Shown here: one piece after another, positions 8,420 to 18,600 of the stretch
How the letters are laid out: each line of letters opens with the position of its first letter
Numbering within the stretch: the first letter of the stretch is position 1
Assembly: GCF_001865995.1 (NCBI RefSeq)
Contig: NZ_MLQQ01000003.1
Location: 1-64,000, forward strand
Direction of reading: 5' to 3'
Length of the DNA: 64,000 bases
Source of the DNA: Anaerobacillus arseniciselenatis
GTDB lineage: Bacteria; Bacillota; Bacilli; Bacillales; Anaerobacillaceae
Notes under the pieces: generated by a model
Told to the model about the DNA's origin: nothing
Database searches by the model: none
What the model saw: only the letters and a program-made list of their open reading frames with translations
Program-made: the position numbers and the translations under genes

Positions 8420-11400
8420 GTGAAAATCAAATTTAAAGTACAACAATATCAAACGGATGCTGTAAAGAGTGTAGTTGAGATATTCTCTGGACAACCTTAT
8501 ATTGACCGCATAAAGTACAGAAGGGATTTAGGGATAAAGCCCCAACAAAAACAACTCACATTAGATGGAGAATTAGAAGATAATAACGAAGATAGTTCTG
8601 CTGGTTTTAAAAATGCTGATTTAGCATTGGCAGACGAGAAATTACTATTAAGTATTCGGAATATGCAGGCACAAAATAACATAAAACTTTCGGAGAGCTT
8701 GATAAAACATCTTGGTAAATGTAGCTTGGATGTTGAAATGGAAACTGGTACTGGTAAGACATATGTTTATATTAAGACTATTTTTGAACTTCAAAAGAAA
8801 TATGGTTGGAGCAAATTTATCATTGTTGTTCCTTCAATTGCTATAAGGGAAGGTGTAAAGAAGAGTTTTGAAATGACTCAAGACCATTTCATGGAGCACT
8901 ATGGAAAAAAAGCCCGTTATTTTGTTTATAATAGTAAGAACCTAGATGAGCTTGATAACTTCAGTTCTAGTGCAGGAATAAACGTCATGATTATAAATAT
9001 TCAGGCATTTAATACCACGATGAAAGAAGGAGGTAGAAGTAAAGAAGCGCGCCGAATTTATGAAAAATTAGACGTTTTCGGAAGCAGAAGACCAATCGAT
9101 GTTATAAAAGCCAATCGACCAATTCTTATCTTAGATGAACCTCAAAAAATGGGTGGAGAAAAGACACAAAATGCTCTAGCTAATTTTAATCCACTTTTTT
9201 GTTTAAATTATTCTGCTACTCATGCACATCAACATAACCTAGTGTATGTTCTAGATGCCGTAGATGCTTATAATAAAAGATTGGTAAAGAAAATAGAAGT
9301 AAAAGGGTTTGAAGTGAAAAATCTTAGAGGGACGGACAGATATTTATATCTAGAAAATATAATTATTTCCCCTACTAAACCTCCAATGGCAAGGATTGAA
9401 TTAGAAAGAAGTTATCAAAAATCTATAAAACGTGAAACTCGCATGCTTGCTATAGATGATAATTTATACTCGATATCAAATGAAATGGAGCAATACAAAG
9501 GTTATCATATAAGTGATATAGATCCAATTCAAGGTACTGTTATATTTACTAATGGTCAAGTTTTATCTCGTGGCGAAGTTATTGGGGATGTCTCAGAGTC
9601 TGATATGCGCCGAATTCAAATTCGTGAGACTATCATCTCGCATTTTGAGAAAGAAAAACAATTGTTTGAACTAGGTATAAAAACACTTTCCTTATTCTTT
9701 ATTGATGAGGTTGCTAAATATCGAAAATATAATGATGATGGTGATGAGATTAACTCTGAATATGGCGAAATGTTCGAACAAGAATATATAAATATCTTAA
9801 ATGATTATATTACACTTGAAGATACACCTTATGTAAAGTATCTACAAAACATTGAACCAAGTAAGACTCATACAGGTTATTTCAGTATTGATAAAAAAGG
9901 TCGAATGATAGACAGTACTACAAAAAGAGGTTCAGATGAAAGTGATGATATTTCGGCATACGATTTAATTCTAAAAAATAAGGAGAGACTTCTTTCATTC
10001 GAAGAACCTGTCCGCTTTATTTTTTCACATTCAGCATTACGCGAAGGATGGGATAATCCGAATGTGTTCCAAATTTGTACATTAAAGCACGGGGGGATTA
10101 GCCCTACGCAAAAGCGACAAGAGGTAGGAAGAGGATTAAGACTTTCTGTAAATAAACATGGTGAGCGAATGGATGTTGAAAGATGTGGCAGTTCAGTGCA
10201 CGATATAAATATGTTAACTGTTATTGCTAGTGAGGGATATAGAAACTTTGTTTCCGACTTACAGGTGGGTATCAAAGAAGCATTGTATGATCGACCGTCC
10301 AAAGCTACACAGGAATACTTTACAGGTAAAACGGTAATAGTCGAAGGACAGCCAGTAATCTTAGATGTTACAAATGCTAAATCTATTTATCGATACCTTA
10401 TTAAAAATGACTATATTGATGATCATGATAATGTAACAGAGTCTTATCGTGTAGATTTAGAAAATAATTGTTTAGCACCAGTTCCAGATCTGTTACGACC
10501 GATGGTTGAGGGTGTACACATGCTAATTCAGAGTGTCTTTGATGAGAGTGTGCTTGATGATATGATTGATGATGGTAATCAGACAAAAATTCAAGATAAT
10601 CCATTAAATGATAACTTTTACAAGAAAGAATTTCAGACTTTATGGAATTATATAAACCACCAATATGCCTATTCGGTTGAATTTGATAGTGAGGAACTTA
10701 TTAAAAAGTCAATTAAACATCTGAATGAGAATTTACGTGTATCTCAACTTAAATATACTGTCACGAGTGGGAATCAAATTGTAGACCTTGATGAACATTC
10801 CATAGCTCGTAAAGATAGCTTTGTGGAGGAAAATACCAGAACAGAAACATTAAAGTATGCTGAAACAAGTCAGATTAAATATGACTTAGTTGGAAAAATT
10901 GCTGAAAGTACAACACTGACACGTAAAACAATTGTAGCAATATTAACTGGAATTGAAAATTATGTATTTGCTATGTTTAAACACAACCCAGAAGAATTCA
11001 TTACAAGAGCAATTAGGCTAATTAAAGAACAAAAGGCAACTATGATAGTGGAGCACATCTCATATGATCAGATTGAGAGGCAATACGATAGTAGCATATT
11101 CACAGCTGGAAAAGGTACTGTTGAGATAAAAAAAGCTTTCAAAGCAAACAAACACGTTCAAGACTATGTAGTTACAGATGGATTAGCAGCAAAAAGTGTT
11201 GAAAGGCGTTTTGCAGAAGATATGGACAGAGCAGACGAGGTTTGTGTATATGCGAAATTACCTAGAGGCTTTTCAATTCCTACACCAGTCGGCAATTATT
11301 CTCCAGACTGGGCGATTGCATTTAACGAAGGAACAGTAAAACATATCTTTTTTATTGCAGAAACAAAAGGCTCCATGGAAAGTATGGACATAAGACCAAT

Positions 11401-11518
11401 TGAAAAAGCTAAAATAGCATGTGCGAAAAAGCTTTTCAATGAAATCTCAACGAGTAACGTTAAATATCATGACGTTGATAGCTACCAAACAATGCTAGAT
11501 GTGATAAGTGGATTATAA
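8420..11518 (+). CDS. res: Type III restriction enzyme Res subunit (helicase-endonuclease)
   Basis: 1032 residues from GTG behind GAGGAGGGG. An N-terminal superfamily-2 ATPase has Walker A ETGTGKTYVY (about 108-117), the DEPQ box typical of Res (LDEPQKM, about 238-244) and NYSATH. REGWDNPNVFQICTL and RQEVGRGLRL are later helicase motifs. The C-terminus carries a PD-(D/E)XK nuclease: SPDW (about 960-963) and AETKG (about 980-984). Together with Mod this should cut DNA after ATP-driven sliding between sites, in the manner of type III enzymes. With Mod frameshifted the pair may be inactive as encoded. It is the last gene of the operon, ending at the terminator at 11544. Confidence 0.9.
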   Translation: MKIKFKVQQYQTDAVKSVVEIFSGQPYIDRIKYRRDLGIKPQQKQLTLDGELEDNNEDSSAGFKNADLALADEKLLLSIRNMQAQNNIKLSESLIKHLGKCSLDVEMETGTGKTYVYIKTIFELQKKYGWSKFIIVVPSIAIREGVKKSFEMTQDHFMEHYGKKARYFVYNSKNLDELDNFSSSAGINVMIINIQAFNTTMKEGGRSKEARRIYEKLDVFGSRRPIDVIKANRPILILDEPQKMGGEKTQNALANFNPLFCLNYSATHAHQHNLVYVLDAVDAYNKRLVKKIEVKGFEVKNLRGTDRYLYLENIIISPTKPPMARIELERSYQKSIKRETRMLAIDDNLYSISNEMEQYKGYHISDIDPIQGTVIFTNGQVLSRGEVIGDVSESDMRRIQIRETIISHFEKEKQLFELGIKTLSLFFIDEVAKYRKYNDDGDEINSEYGEMFEQEYINILNDYITLEDTPYVKYLQNIEPSKTHTGYFSIDKKGRMIDSTTKRGSDESDDISAYDLILKNKERLLSFEEPVRFIFSHSALREGWDNPNVFQICTLKHGGISPTQKRQEVGRGLRLSVNKHGERMDVERCGSSVHDINMLTVIASEGYRNFVSDLQVGIKEALYDRPSKATQEYFTGKTVIVEGQPVILDVTNAKSIYRYLIKNDYIDDHDNVTESYRVDLENNCLAPVPDLLRPMVEGVHMLIQSVFDESVLDDMIDDGNQTKIQDNPLNDNFYKKEFQTLWNYINHQYAYSVEFDSEELIKKSIKHLNENLRVSQLKYTVTSGNQIVDLDEHSIARKDSFVEENTRTETLKYAETSQIKYDLVGKIAESTTLTRKTIVAILTGIENYVFAMFKHNPEEFITRAIRLIKEQKATMIVEHISYDQIERQYDSSIFTAGKGTVEIKKAFKANKHVQDYVVTDGLAAKSVERRFAEDMDRADEVCVYAKLPRGFSIPTPVGNYSPDWAIAFNEGTVKHIFFIAETKGSMESMDIRPIEKAKIACAKKLFNEISTSNVKYHDVDSYQTMLDVISGL

Positions 11519-11543
11519 TTGAATAAGCAATTTGTAACATTTG

Positions 11544-11572
11544 ACAGGGTACAATATGTATCCTGTTTTTTT
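11544..11572 (+). terminator. Terminator of the type III-like operon
   Basis: ACAGGGTAC / GTATCCTGT stem (one G-U pair), 5-base loop, then a T run. Confidence 0.75.
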
Positions 11573-11861
11573 ATATCACAGGTGTGAAGTTGAATTACAT
11601 TATAATTCACGTTAGCTTGCTGTGACTCTCAACTAGGTAATTAACTTTTTAGGTTGAAAGTTTTTTGTTATGTTAGCAAAAATGTCGCAATAAATCGGTT
11701 GCTACCTCCTTTTCCAAGGTCTTGTCACAAATAGAATGAAGAATCGCCAAAATTTTACAAAAACTTTCAAATCTATAGTATTATAAAAGGGAAATAATGG
11801 TTTGTTGGGTGGAAGTAGAAAAACTTTATATACTTATAAACTTTTGAAAGGGGTTTCTTTT
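11573..11861 (+). promoter_or_regulatory. Intergenic region with probable promoter of the DEAH helicase
   Basis: No gene seen. TTTACA (11754-11759) and TATTAT (11779-11784) are 19 bases apart, a long but possible spacing, about 80 bases before the helicase start. GTTAGCAAAAATG at 11673 resembles the GCTAAC arms of the attachment-site repeats in reverse, but the match is too short to call. Confidence 0.35.
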
Positions 11862-14800
11862 ATGATTGAGATTGAATTTCCGGTTTTAGAAACAATTCAT
11901 TTTAAAGAACCAAAAAATAAAAATATTATTAAGCAAATTATCGCTCCCTCTAAGAAGATCCAAGTGAAGGTTTTATCTAAAAAAGATGGAGCAATTGTTG
12001 TAAGCAATAATAAAACAAAATTCTATATAACAAGCTTTTCAAGAGATATCCCTGAACAATATGACTATGTACTTTTATCAAGTGTAAATCCTGTAAATGA
12101 AATTTTTTTTATAAAAACTGTAAAGTGGTTAAAACATCCAAAATTAAATGGATATAGTTGTGAAGCGGTTTTACAGTCATGGGAAAGTGCTTTTAATTAT
12201 AAACTGGAAGATAGTAAAAATAATATTTTTGGTCTGCGTAAACCACAGTTAGGTGGATTACATAAAATAATGGGGCACCTTCAATTACCATTAGATATAG
12301 GTACTGTGGTTATGCCAACGGGTACTGGAAAAACAGAGACAATGTTATCTACTCTTGTAGCAAATAAATGTGAAAAGTTATTAATTACTGTACCGAGCGA
12401 TTCTCTAAGAGAACAAATTGGGGAAAAATTTCTTTCGTTAGGCCTCTTAAAAAAGTTTGGTCTAGTGGATAAAAAAGCTTTATATCCTAGAGTTGGCATT
12501 CTAAAACAAAAATTTAATTCATCGAAGGAAGTCTTAGATTTTTTTAATCAGAGTAATGTTATAGTAACAACAATGAAGCTTGTTGCAGAAAGTATTGAAG
12601 AACACCAAAATATAATATCGAAAATAACTACAAATATCTTTATAGATGAAGCTCACCATGTTAAAGCTGCAATGTGGGATAATTTCAGAAAGTATTTTTC
12701 AAATAGCAAAGTACTTCAATTTACTGCTACCCCGTTTAGAAATGATGGACAAAGACTAGATGGTGAAATTATTTTTAATTTTCCCTTAAAAATGGCTCAA
12801 GAACAAGGATATTTTAAAAAAATAGAATTTTTACCGATTAGAGAGTACGATGCTAGTAAGGTAGATAGTTTAATAGCCGAAACAGCTGTAAAGCGGCTTA
12901 AAGAGGATACTTTTAAGGGGTATCCGCACATACTTATGGCGAGGTGCTCTACGAAGCAAAAAGCAATAAGGGTATTTGACTTATATAAGAAATATGTAGA
13001 ATTTAATCCAGTACTAATCTATTCAAACATAGCTGGGAAAAAAAATATTTATGAATCTATAGTAAATAAAAATCATAAAATAATTGTTTGTGTTGATATG
13101 TTGGGTGAAGGGTTTGATTTACCAGAATTAAAAATAGCTGCTTTCCATGATATCAGAAAAAGTTTACCAATTACACTACAGTTTACTGGTCGATTTACTA
13201 GAACAAAATTTGATGAAGATCTAGGGAGTGCGTCATTTATTGCTAATATTGCTGATCTAACAGTAAAAGGGGAACTTGAAAATCTTTATGCTACTGATGC
13301 TGATTGGAATTCGATTCTTTCAGATGTTAGTAACAATAAAATTGATGAGGAGTTTGAATATAAGGATTTGTTAAAGGGATTTTCAAAGCTCAATCATTCT
13401 GAGATACCATTTCAAAATATTCGCCCGAAGTTAAGTACAGTAGTTTATAAGTCTAATAGAAAGGTTTGGAATCCAGATAACTTTTCAAATGGAATGCCAC
13501 AATATAACAAGTACAAGTACAAGTTTTTTGATATTAACAAAAGTGAAAATATGGCTGTTTTTGTGTATGCAAAAGAGCATTACCCAGATTGGGTATACAA
13601 TAAAAATATTTATAATTTAAGTTGGGATATTATTGTGGTTTATTGGGATTCTGATAGCAGTTTGCTATATATCAATAGTTCAGATAATGGAAGTCTATAT
13701 AAAGCATTGGCCGAATCACTTGTTGGAAAAGATTCAATATTAATTAATAAACTAGAAGTTTTTAAAGCCTTTCATGAGGTGAAGCGTATAAAGTTGCAGA
13801 ATGTAGGACTTAGATTATTTTTAGGAAGAGATATAAGGTATCGAATGAGTGTTGGAAGAGACGTTGGAGAAGCAATGAGTCTGGCAGAAAAACAAAGCGG
13901 TCAGAAAGCATATATAGTTGGTAGTGGTTATGAGGGAGGTTCAAAAGTAAACATTGGTTGCTCTTACAAAGGGAGGATATGGACAAGAAAAGAAGGTGAT
14001 TTACTTCAATTTAAAAATTGGTGTTCTAATCTAAGTAAGAAGTTAACGAATGACGATATAGATCCTAACCAAATATTGAAGGAGACACTTGTTCCGGAAA
14101 TGATATCTGAAAGGCCTAATTCTTACCCAGTTTGGATTGATTGGGATTTAGATATGTATGACTCATCGGAAACAAGATTTAAGTTTATGATTAATAATAA
14201 CGAATATGATTTGTCAAAATGCGAAATCAACCTTCATAATCCAACGGAAGATGGGGATTTGTTATTTGCATTAGAGTCTATGTATGATCGCATAATATTT
14301 AAAATTCACCTATTTGAAAGAATAGTAGATGAAATAGCATATTCTGATTACAAAATAACCCAAATTTCCAAGGGGAGTGTTAAAGTTAAATATGGGAATA
14401 AAGAGGATGATGTTATTGATTTTTTTGAAGAGTTTTTACCAACCATTTGGTTTGCGGATGGATCAGCATTAAGAGGTAATGAATATGTAGTATTAAAGCA
14501 AACTATTGGATTCTATCCCAAAGAGGAAATTGAAACAATTGAATGGAAAAATGTTGATTTAAGTAAAGAGTCACAAGGTGTCTTTCCAAAAATAAAGGAA
14601 TCAATACAGTATTTTTATATTAATGAATTAAAAAAGCTTGATTTCGATATCATATATGACGATGATTACTCAGGAGAAATTGCTGATATTATTACTATAA
14701 AGGTAGAATCTAAAGAAATATGCGTTAGATTTTACCATCTAAAATATGCATTAGGTGGGGTAGTCAGTAATCAAATTAAGAATTTTTATGAAGTTTGTGG

Positions 14801-15110
14801 ACAAGCTCAAAAGTCAATTCATTGGAAGCATAAGAGTGGGGAAGAATTTATATCTCACCTATTAAGGCGGGAACAAAAGTCAATGAAAGGCGTGAAGTGC
14901 TCTAGATTAGAAAGAGGTACTAAAGATGACCTTGAAAAGATTTTTAACTTAGCAAAGAAGAAGCTTCCAATGAAATTTGAGGTATATATTGTTCAGCCCG
15001 GTTTATCAAAGTCCAACGTATCAGGAGATATATTAACGCTATTAGGTGTAACCGAGAGTTATTTAAAAGAAACATCAGCTACGAACTTAAGAGTAGTTGG
15101 TAGCCATTAG
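11862..15110 (+). CDS. DEAH-box helicase with possible C-terminal PD-(D/E)XK nuclease
   Basis: 1082 residues from ATG at 11862, 8 bases after GAAAGGGG; the longer frame from 11802 lacks a ribosome site. Motor motifs: MPTGTGKTE (about 150-158), IDEAHHV (about 261-267), FTATPFRND (about 286-294), DMLGEGFDLPEL and LQFTGRFTRTK (about 440-450). A long middle region is unassigned. Near residues 925-965, DIIYDDDYSGEIADIITI followed by CVRFYHLKYA has the layout of a PD-(D/E)XK nuclease (acidic residue, then E/H-x-K); this is a motif-level guess. The next gene, 515 bases on, encodes a CHAT protease, suggesting a sensor-motor plus protease pair. It could instead be an independent single-gene defence helicase. 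Confidence 0.75.
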   Translation: MIEIEFPVLETIHFKEPKNKNIIKQIIAPSKKIQVKVLSKKDGAIVVSNNKTKFYITSFSRDIPEQYDYVLLSSVNPVNEIFFIKTVKWLKHPKLNGYSCEAVLQSWESAFNYKLEDSKNNIFGLRKPQLGGLHKIMGHLQLPLDIGTVVMPTGTGKTETMLSTLVANKCEKLLITVPSDSLREQIGEKFLSLGLLKKFGLVDKKALYPRVGILKQKFNSSKEVLDFFNQSNVIVTTMKLVAESIEEHQNIISKITTNIFIDEAHHVKAAMWDNFRKYFSNSKVLQFTATPFRNDGQRLDGEIIFNFPLKMAQEQGYFKKIEFLPIREYDASKVDSLIAETAVKRLKEDTFKGYPHILMARCSTKQKAIRVFDLYKKYVEFNPVLIYSNIAGKKNIYESIVNKNHKIIVCVDMLGEGFDLPELKIAAFHDIRKSLPITLQFTGRFTRTKFDEDLGSASFIANIADLTVKGELENLYATDADWNSILSDVSNNKIDEEFEYKDLLKGFSKLNHSEIPFQNIRPKLSTVVYKSNRKVWNPDNFSNGMPQYNKYKYKFFDINKSENMAVFVYAKEHYPDWVYNKNIYNLSWDIIVVYWDSDSSLLYINSSDNGSLYKALAESLVGKDSILINKLEVFKAFHEVKRIKLQNVGLRLFLGRDIRYRMSVGRDVGEAMSLAEKQSGQKAYIVGSGYEGGSKVNIGCSYKGRIWTRKEGDLLQFKNWCSNLSKKLTNDDIDPNQILKETLVPEMISERPNSYPVWIDWDLDMYDSSETRFKFMINNNEYDLSKCEINLHNPTEDGDLLFALESMYDRIIFKIHLFERIVDEIAYSDYKITQISKGSVKVKYGNKEDDVIDFFEEFLPTIWFADGSALRGNEYVVLKQTIGFYPKEEIETIEWKNVDLSKESQGVFPKIKESIQYFYINELKKLDFDIIYDDDYSGEIADIITIKVESKEICVRFYHLKYALGGVVSNQIKNFYEVCGQAQKSIHWKHKSGEEFISHLLRREQKSMKGVKCSRLERGTKDDLEKIFNLAKKKLPMKFEVYIVQPGLSKSNVSGDILTLLGVTESYLKETSATNLRVVGSH

Positions 15111-15146
15111 GTGTTAAATAATGAGGGGAATAAAAAGATAATTGCT

Positions 15147-15186
15147 GGGAGGCTTCTTTTTTCATTTCTTGTGTAACATTGAGATA
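15147..15186 (+). repeat. Trace of the island-border repeat (right tail only)
   Basis: GGAGGCTTCT...TTTCATTTCTTGTGTAACATTGAGATA matches, with a few changes, the tail just right of the attachment-like repeats at 24383-24445 and 30195-30250. It suggests that an older module border lay between the helicase and CHAT genes. Confidence 0.45.
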
Positions 15187-15624
15187 AACTTTTTTTCGAA
15201 TTTGAACATGTGTATATCCAAGTCTGTCCATAAAGTACATTAGTACATTTTACTTTGGATGATTTTAACAAATTTTTGTCGAAGTAGGTTTATTGAAAGC
15301 AAATAACAGAGTATGAGTTTAATTGTGAAATTAACTCTGGATTATTTTTATAGCAAGTCTGTAATGGTAGTGGTTTTATTGGAGGTGCAAAATGTCTAAT
15401 GTAACACTATTGATATTGCGAGCGCTTTTGGAGTAATACTTTTTGTTCGTTCATTTATTCAACTTCACTGAATTAAAATACTCAACAGTTGAGCTCAATG
15501 CTTATAGTTGTTGTAAATGAATTTTTGGATCAAATTGAAAAGAGTTGACTCAGAATTAAAATTTTTCTTTTTTAAACCTTTTTACAATTTTCAAAATCAG
15601 TTATCAAGAAAAGGAATGAAGTAA
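15187..15624 (+). other. Intergenic leader of the CHAT gene with a 14-codon open frame
   Basis: At 15392-15436 a GGAGGTG site precedes ATG and a 14-residue frame (MSNVTLLILRALLE). Continuing in another frame gives hydrophobic ASAFGVILFVRSF. This may be a decayed holin-like type I toxin or a leader peptide; neither is certain. No clear terminator lies between the helicase and CHAT genes. Confidence 0.3.
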
Positions 15625-18600
15625 ATGTCAAATGATAGCGAAATACCAATTCTTTGTGAGGAAAGGTTTACAATATGTCTAACAGATTTTATTGGTGAAC
15701 AAATAGTTACTGAAAAAGTAATTGTTGAATTATTAAATAAGAATATTACAGGTACGATTAATATAGCTGTTCTTAAATATTCTGTTAGTAAATTTGCTGA
15801 CTTACTAAAGAATATTGCTGCAAGAAATATAGGTGTTGCTGAGAACATTCATAGAATTAAGTTATACCAACCAACTAAATTGAATTCAAAAGTCATCGTT
15901 GATGAGGCTAATCTAAACTTAGAGGAAGATATGGTACTGATCTATGGTGCCGAAAGGCTTTCTGAATTTTCTTTAATGCCAAATGTTGAAAAAGAATACG
16001 GACAAATAAAAATAAATTTATATTCTTCAGATCAAGTAGACATTGAAACAGGCATCTCACAGCTTGCTGAAATAAACGATTTGTTAGACCATCGAGTTTC
16101 TAACTTCGTATCTATTTTTGAAACTGGTTTAAATATCGCTAGAAAAGTTTTTGAGAAATACGAAGATGATAAGGGAATGGAAATTAATGTAATGTTCCGA
16201 GTTCAAGAAGAACCAAATAATATAAATATAAGTGAGTGTATCAAAAAAATAGAAAATATGAAGGTAAAAGAAGCAATTACCTTTATAGATCAACAAGACA
16301 AGTTACTCAAGGAGGATAAAGACTTATTAAGATTTATTACATATTTAAATAATGGTTATAAAGAAGAATGCCTAAAGGTTCTTCAGTCCAACTATGGTTC
16401 ATTAAATAATTCAATGAAGTTGATATATGCGGAATTACTAAATAGTGGAGAACAGTATTGTGTATCCTACCAAATTTTAAAAGAGTTATATCATGAAGAT
16501 AAATGGTTAGTAGGTTTGCCGAAAGCACTTATTATTTCTTCAAGGTATTTGAATGCCAATGAAAGAGAGAGTTTAATTGAAGAAATATTGGAATTGGGTT
16601 TAATAGATATTTTCCTATTGCAAGAATGTGCTAATTTTTACAATAAAATAAAAGACTATAAAAAATCAGGTGAATTATTCAGAAAATTATTTAGTGTAAC
16701 TAATGATAAATATTTTGAGTTGTTAGCTAGAACTTCTGAACTTCAAAGTAACCCTCCAAGTAAGGGACATGATGCAGAAGGGTATCTCCTAGCAGTTTCT
16801 ATAGATGAACCAGAATTGCAAAATGAAGTTTTTTATAGATGTGCATTAATTTGGAAGTTTATTTACAATAGTGCATATAAATTTGCAGAGTATATGTTTA
16901 AAATAAAACTTTCTTATAACTTTGATCACTCTAATGAAGTAATAAATCAAAAGATGGAAATTTTAGGAGATCTATATAATGTAGAAAAAGGATTAAAGCT
17001 AAAGCCTTTAGATAAAGAACGAGATAACGATATATTAATATCAAAAAGAATTGATCTAGTTATTGATGAACTTGAATACCTATTCATAGAGGATAACGGA
17101 CATAACTTATTAAGAGGTTTTATAGATGATACTCAAAGTAAAGGTTCTTGGGAAAAAGGTTTAGTAAAAAAACTAAGGCAGCAAATCTTTGATTGGAACA
17201 ATGTAGATTTGGCAGGGATAAATGATAGTTTTGATAGATATACTGAAAGTGACTTGTCTGAGCTTAATTCAAAAAATGCAATTCGTTTAATTAGAAAATA
17301 TAAAACTAAAAAAACTCACGCGAAGAAAGATATTGAAGAAACGATTAATGGATCCATTATATTAGCCAACCAAGAAGGGGGAAAGCTTAATGAATTGTGG
17401 TTAAGATTTGAAGCCGCAACTTGGTATTCTTATTTAGGTTATTATCAAGATGCAAATAACATTGCTTTAACACTATTAAATTATTCCAACCGTATAACAG
17501 ATGATTATGTTCTTAGGGATTATTCTTTTGCATTAGGAATTGCAGCTTGGGGAGATTCTCAATATAGATTGGGTAGAGAAGTTGAAGGAGTAATTTGCGC
17601 CATCGTTGCAATCAAGAAAGGAATTATTTTAAAAGATTATTATCTTATTGATAAGGGTCTAACAATTATACAATTATGGATTTCTAATAATAGTATCTTT
17701 GGTTCAGAAGATCGGGATAAGTTCCAAAACTTCCAAGAAAAATTCACAGGTACTATCGAGGGTACGGATAATAAGTTAGTTAAGATTCAAGGTTTTATAT
17801 TGAAAAAAGAATGGGAGAAAGCATATGAGCTATTAAAACAATATATAATAGTTTTTGAAAATGAAGAAGATGAAGAATGGGCAATTCATTTCTCAAATTA
17901 TATATCGGTATGTATTGAAAGTGGGAAAAAAGATGAAGCATTGGAACTACTGTACAATAAAGCATTGAAAGCAGCTCAGTTATTAGAGGTCCGAATGGAC
18001 ATTAGATGGAAAAGCCTGCTAATGTGGTCCCAAATTTTGTTTGCAGAGCGGAATTCACATTACAATTTATTAGACATCTTACTAATAAATAAAGATTTAT
18101 TAAAAATAGCTGTAGAAGATGTTGAAAAGCAAAGGGTTAGTATGTTTCATAGAGAAGAAAGAGCAAATTTAAGTGATCAAACAAACTCACTCTTAAGAAC
18201 CTATGTTGAAACCCTTTCTATTCTACATAAGTTAAGGGAGACTCCTGAAGAATTAAAGAGTAGTCTTGAGCAAGAAGTAATACTAAATTTAATAAAGGTT
18301 GCTCCGAGAACTATTGCTGAGAAGAAGCTTTACAATGGGGAAGTTTCAGAGGAAACAGAGAAGAAATTTAATCAGTACCTTACTTTGTATGATGAACTTA
18401 TGAGAATAGAAGCTGATATTGAGAGTCATGAGTATCAAGAAAAAACTCAAAAGTTTGATTTATTGCAACAAGAGTTATTGTTAAGCCACCCCTATTTAAA
18501 AGCTTTACCGGTAATAGAAGTAAATGATATTTCAAAGATTCAAGATAAATTACTGGATAATGAAATATGTTATCAATATTGTTTAACACCAATGGGCATG

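Noticed and set aside
11673-11690. Inverted remnant of the attachment-like repeat before the DEAH helicase
   Set aside because: Only about 10 bases (GTTAGCAAAA) agree; other parts of the repeat are missing.
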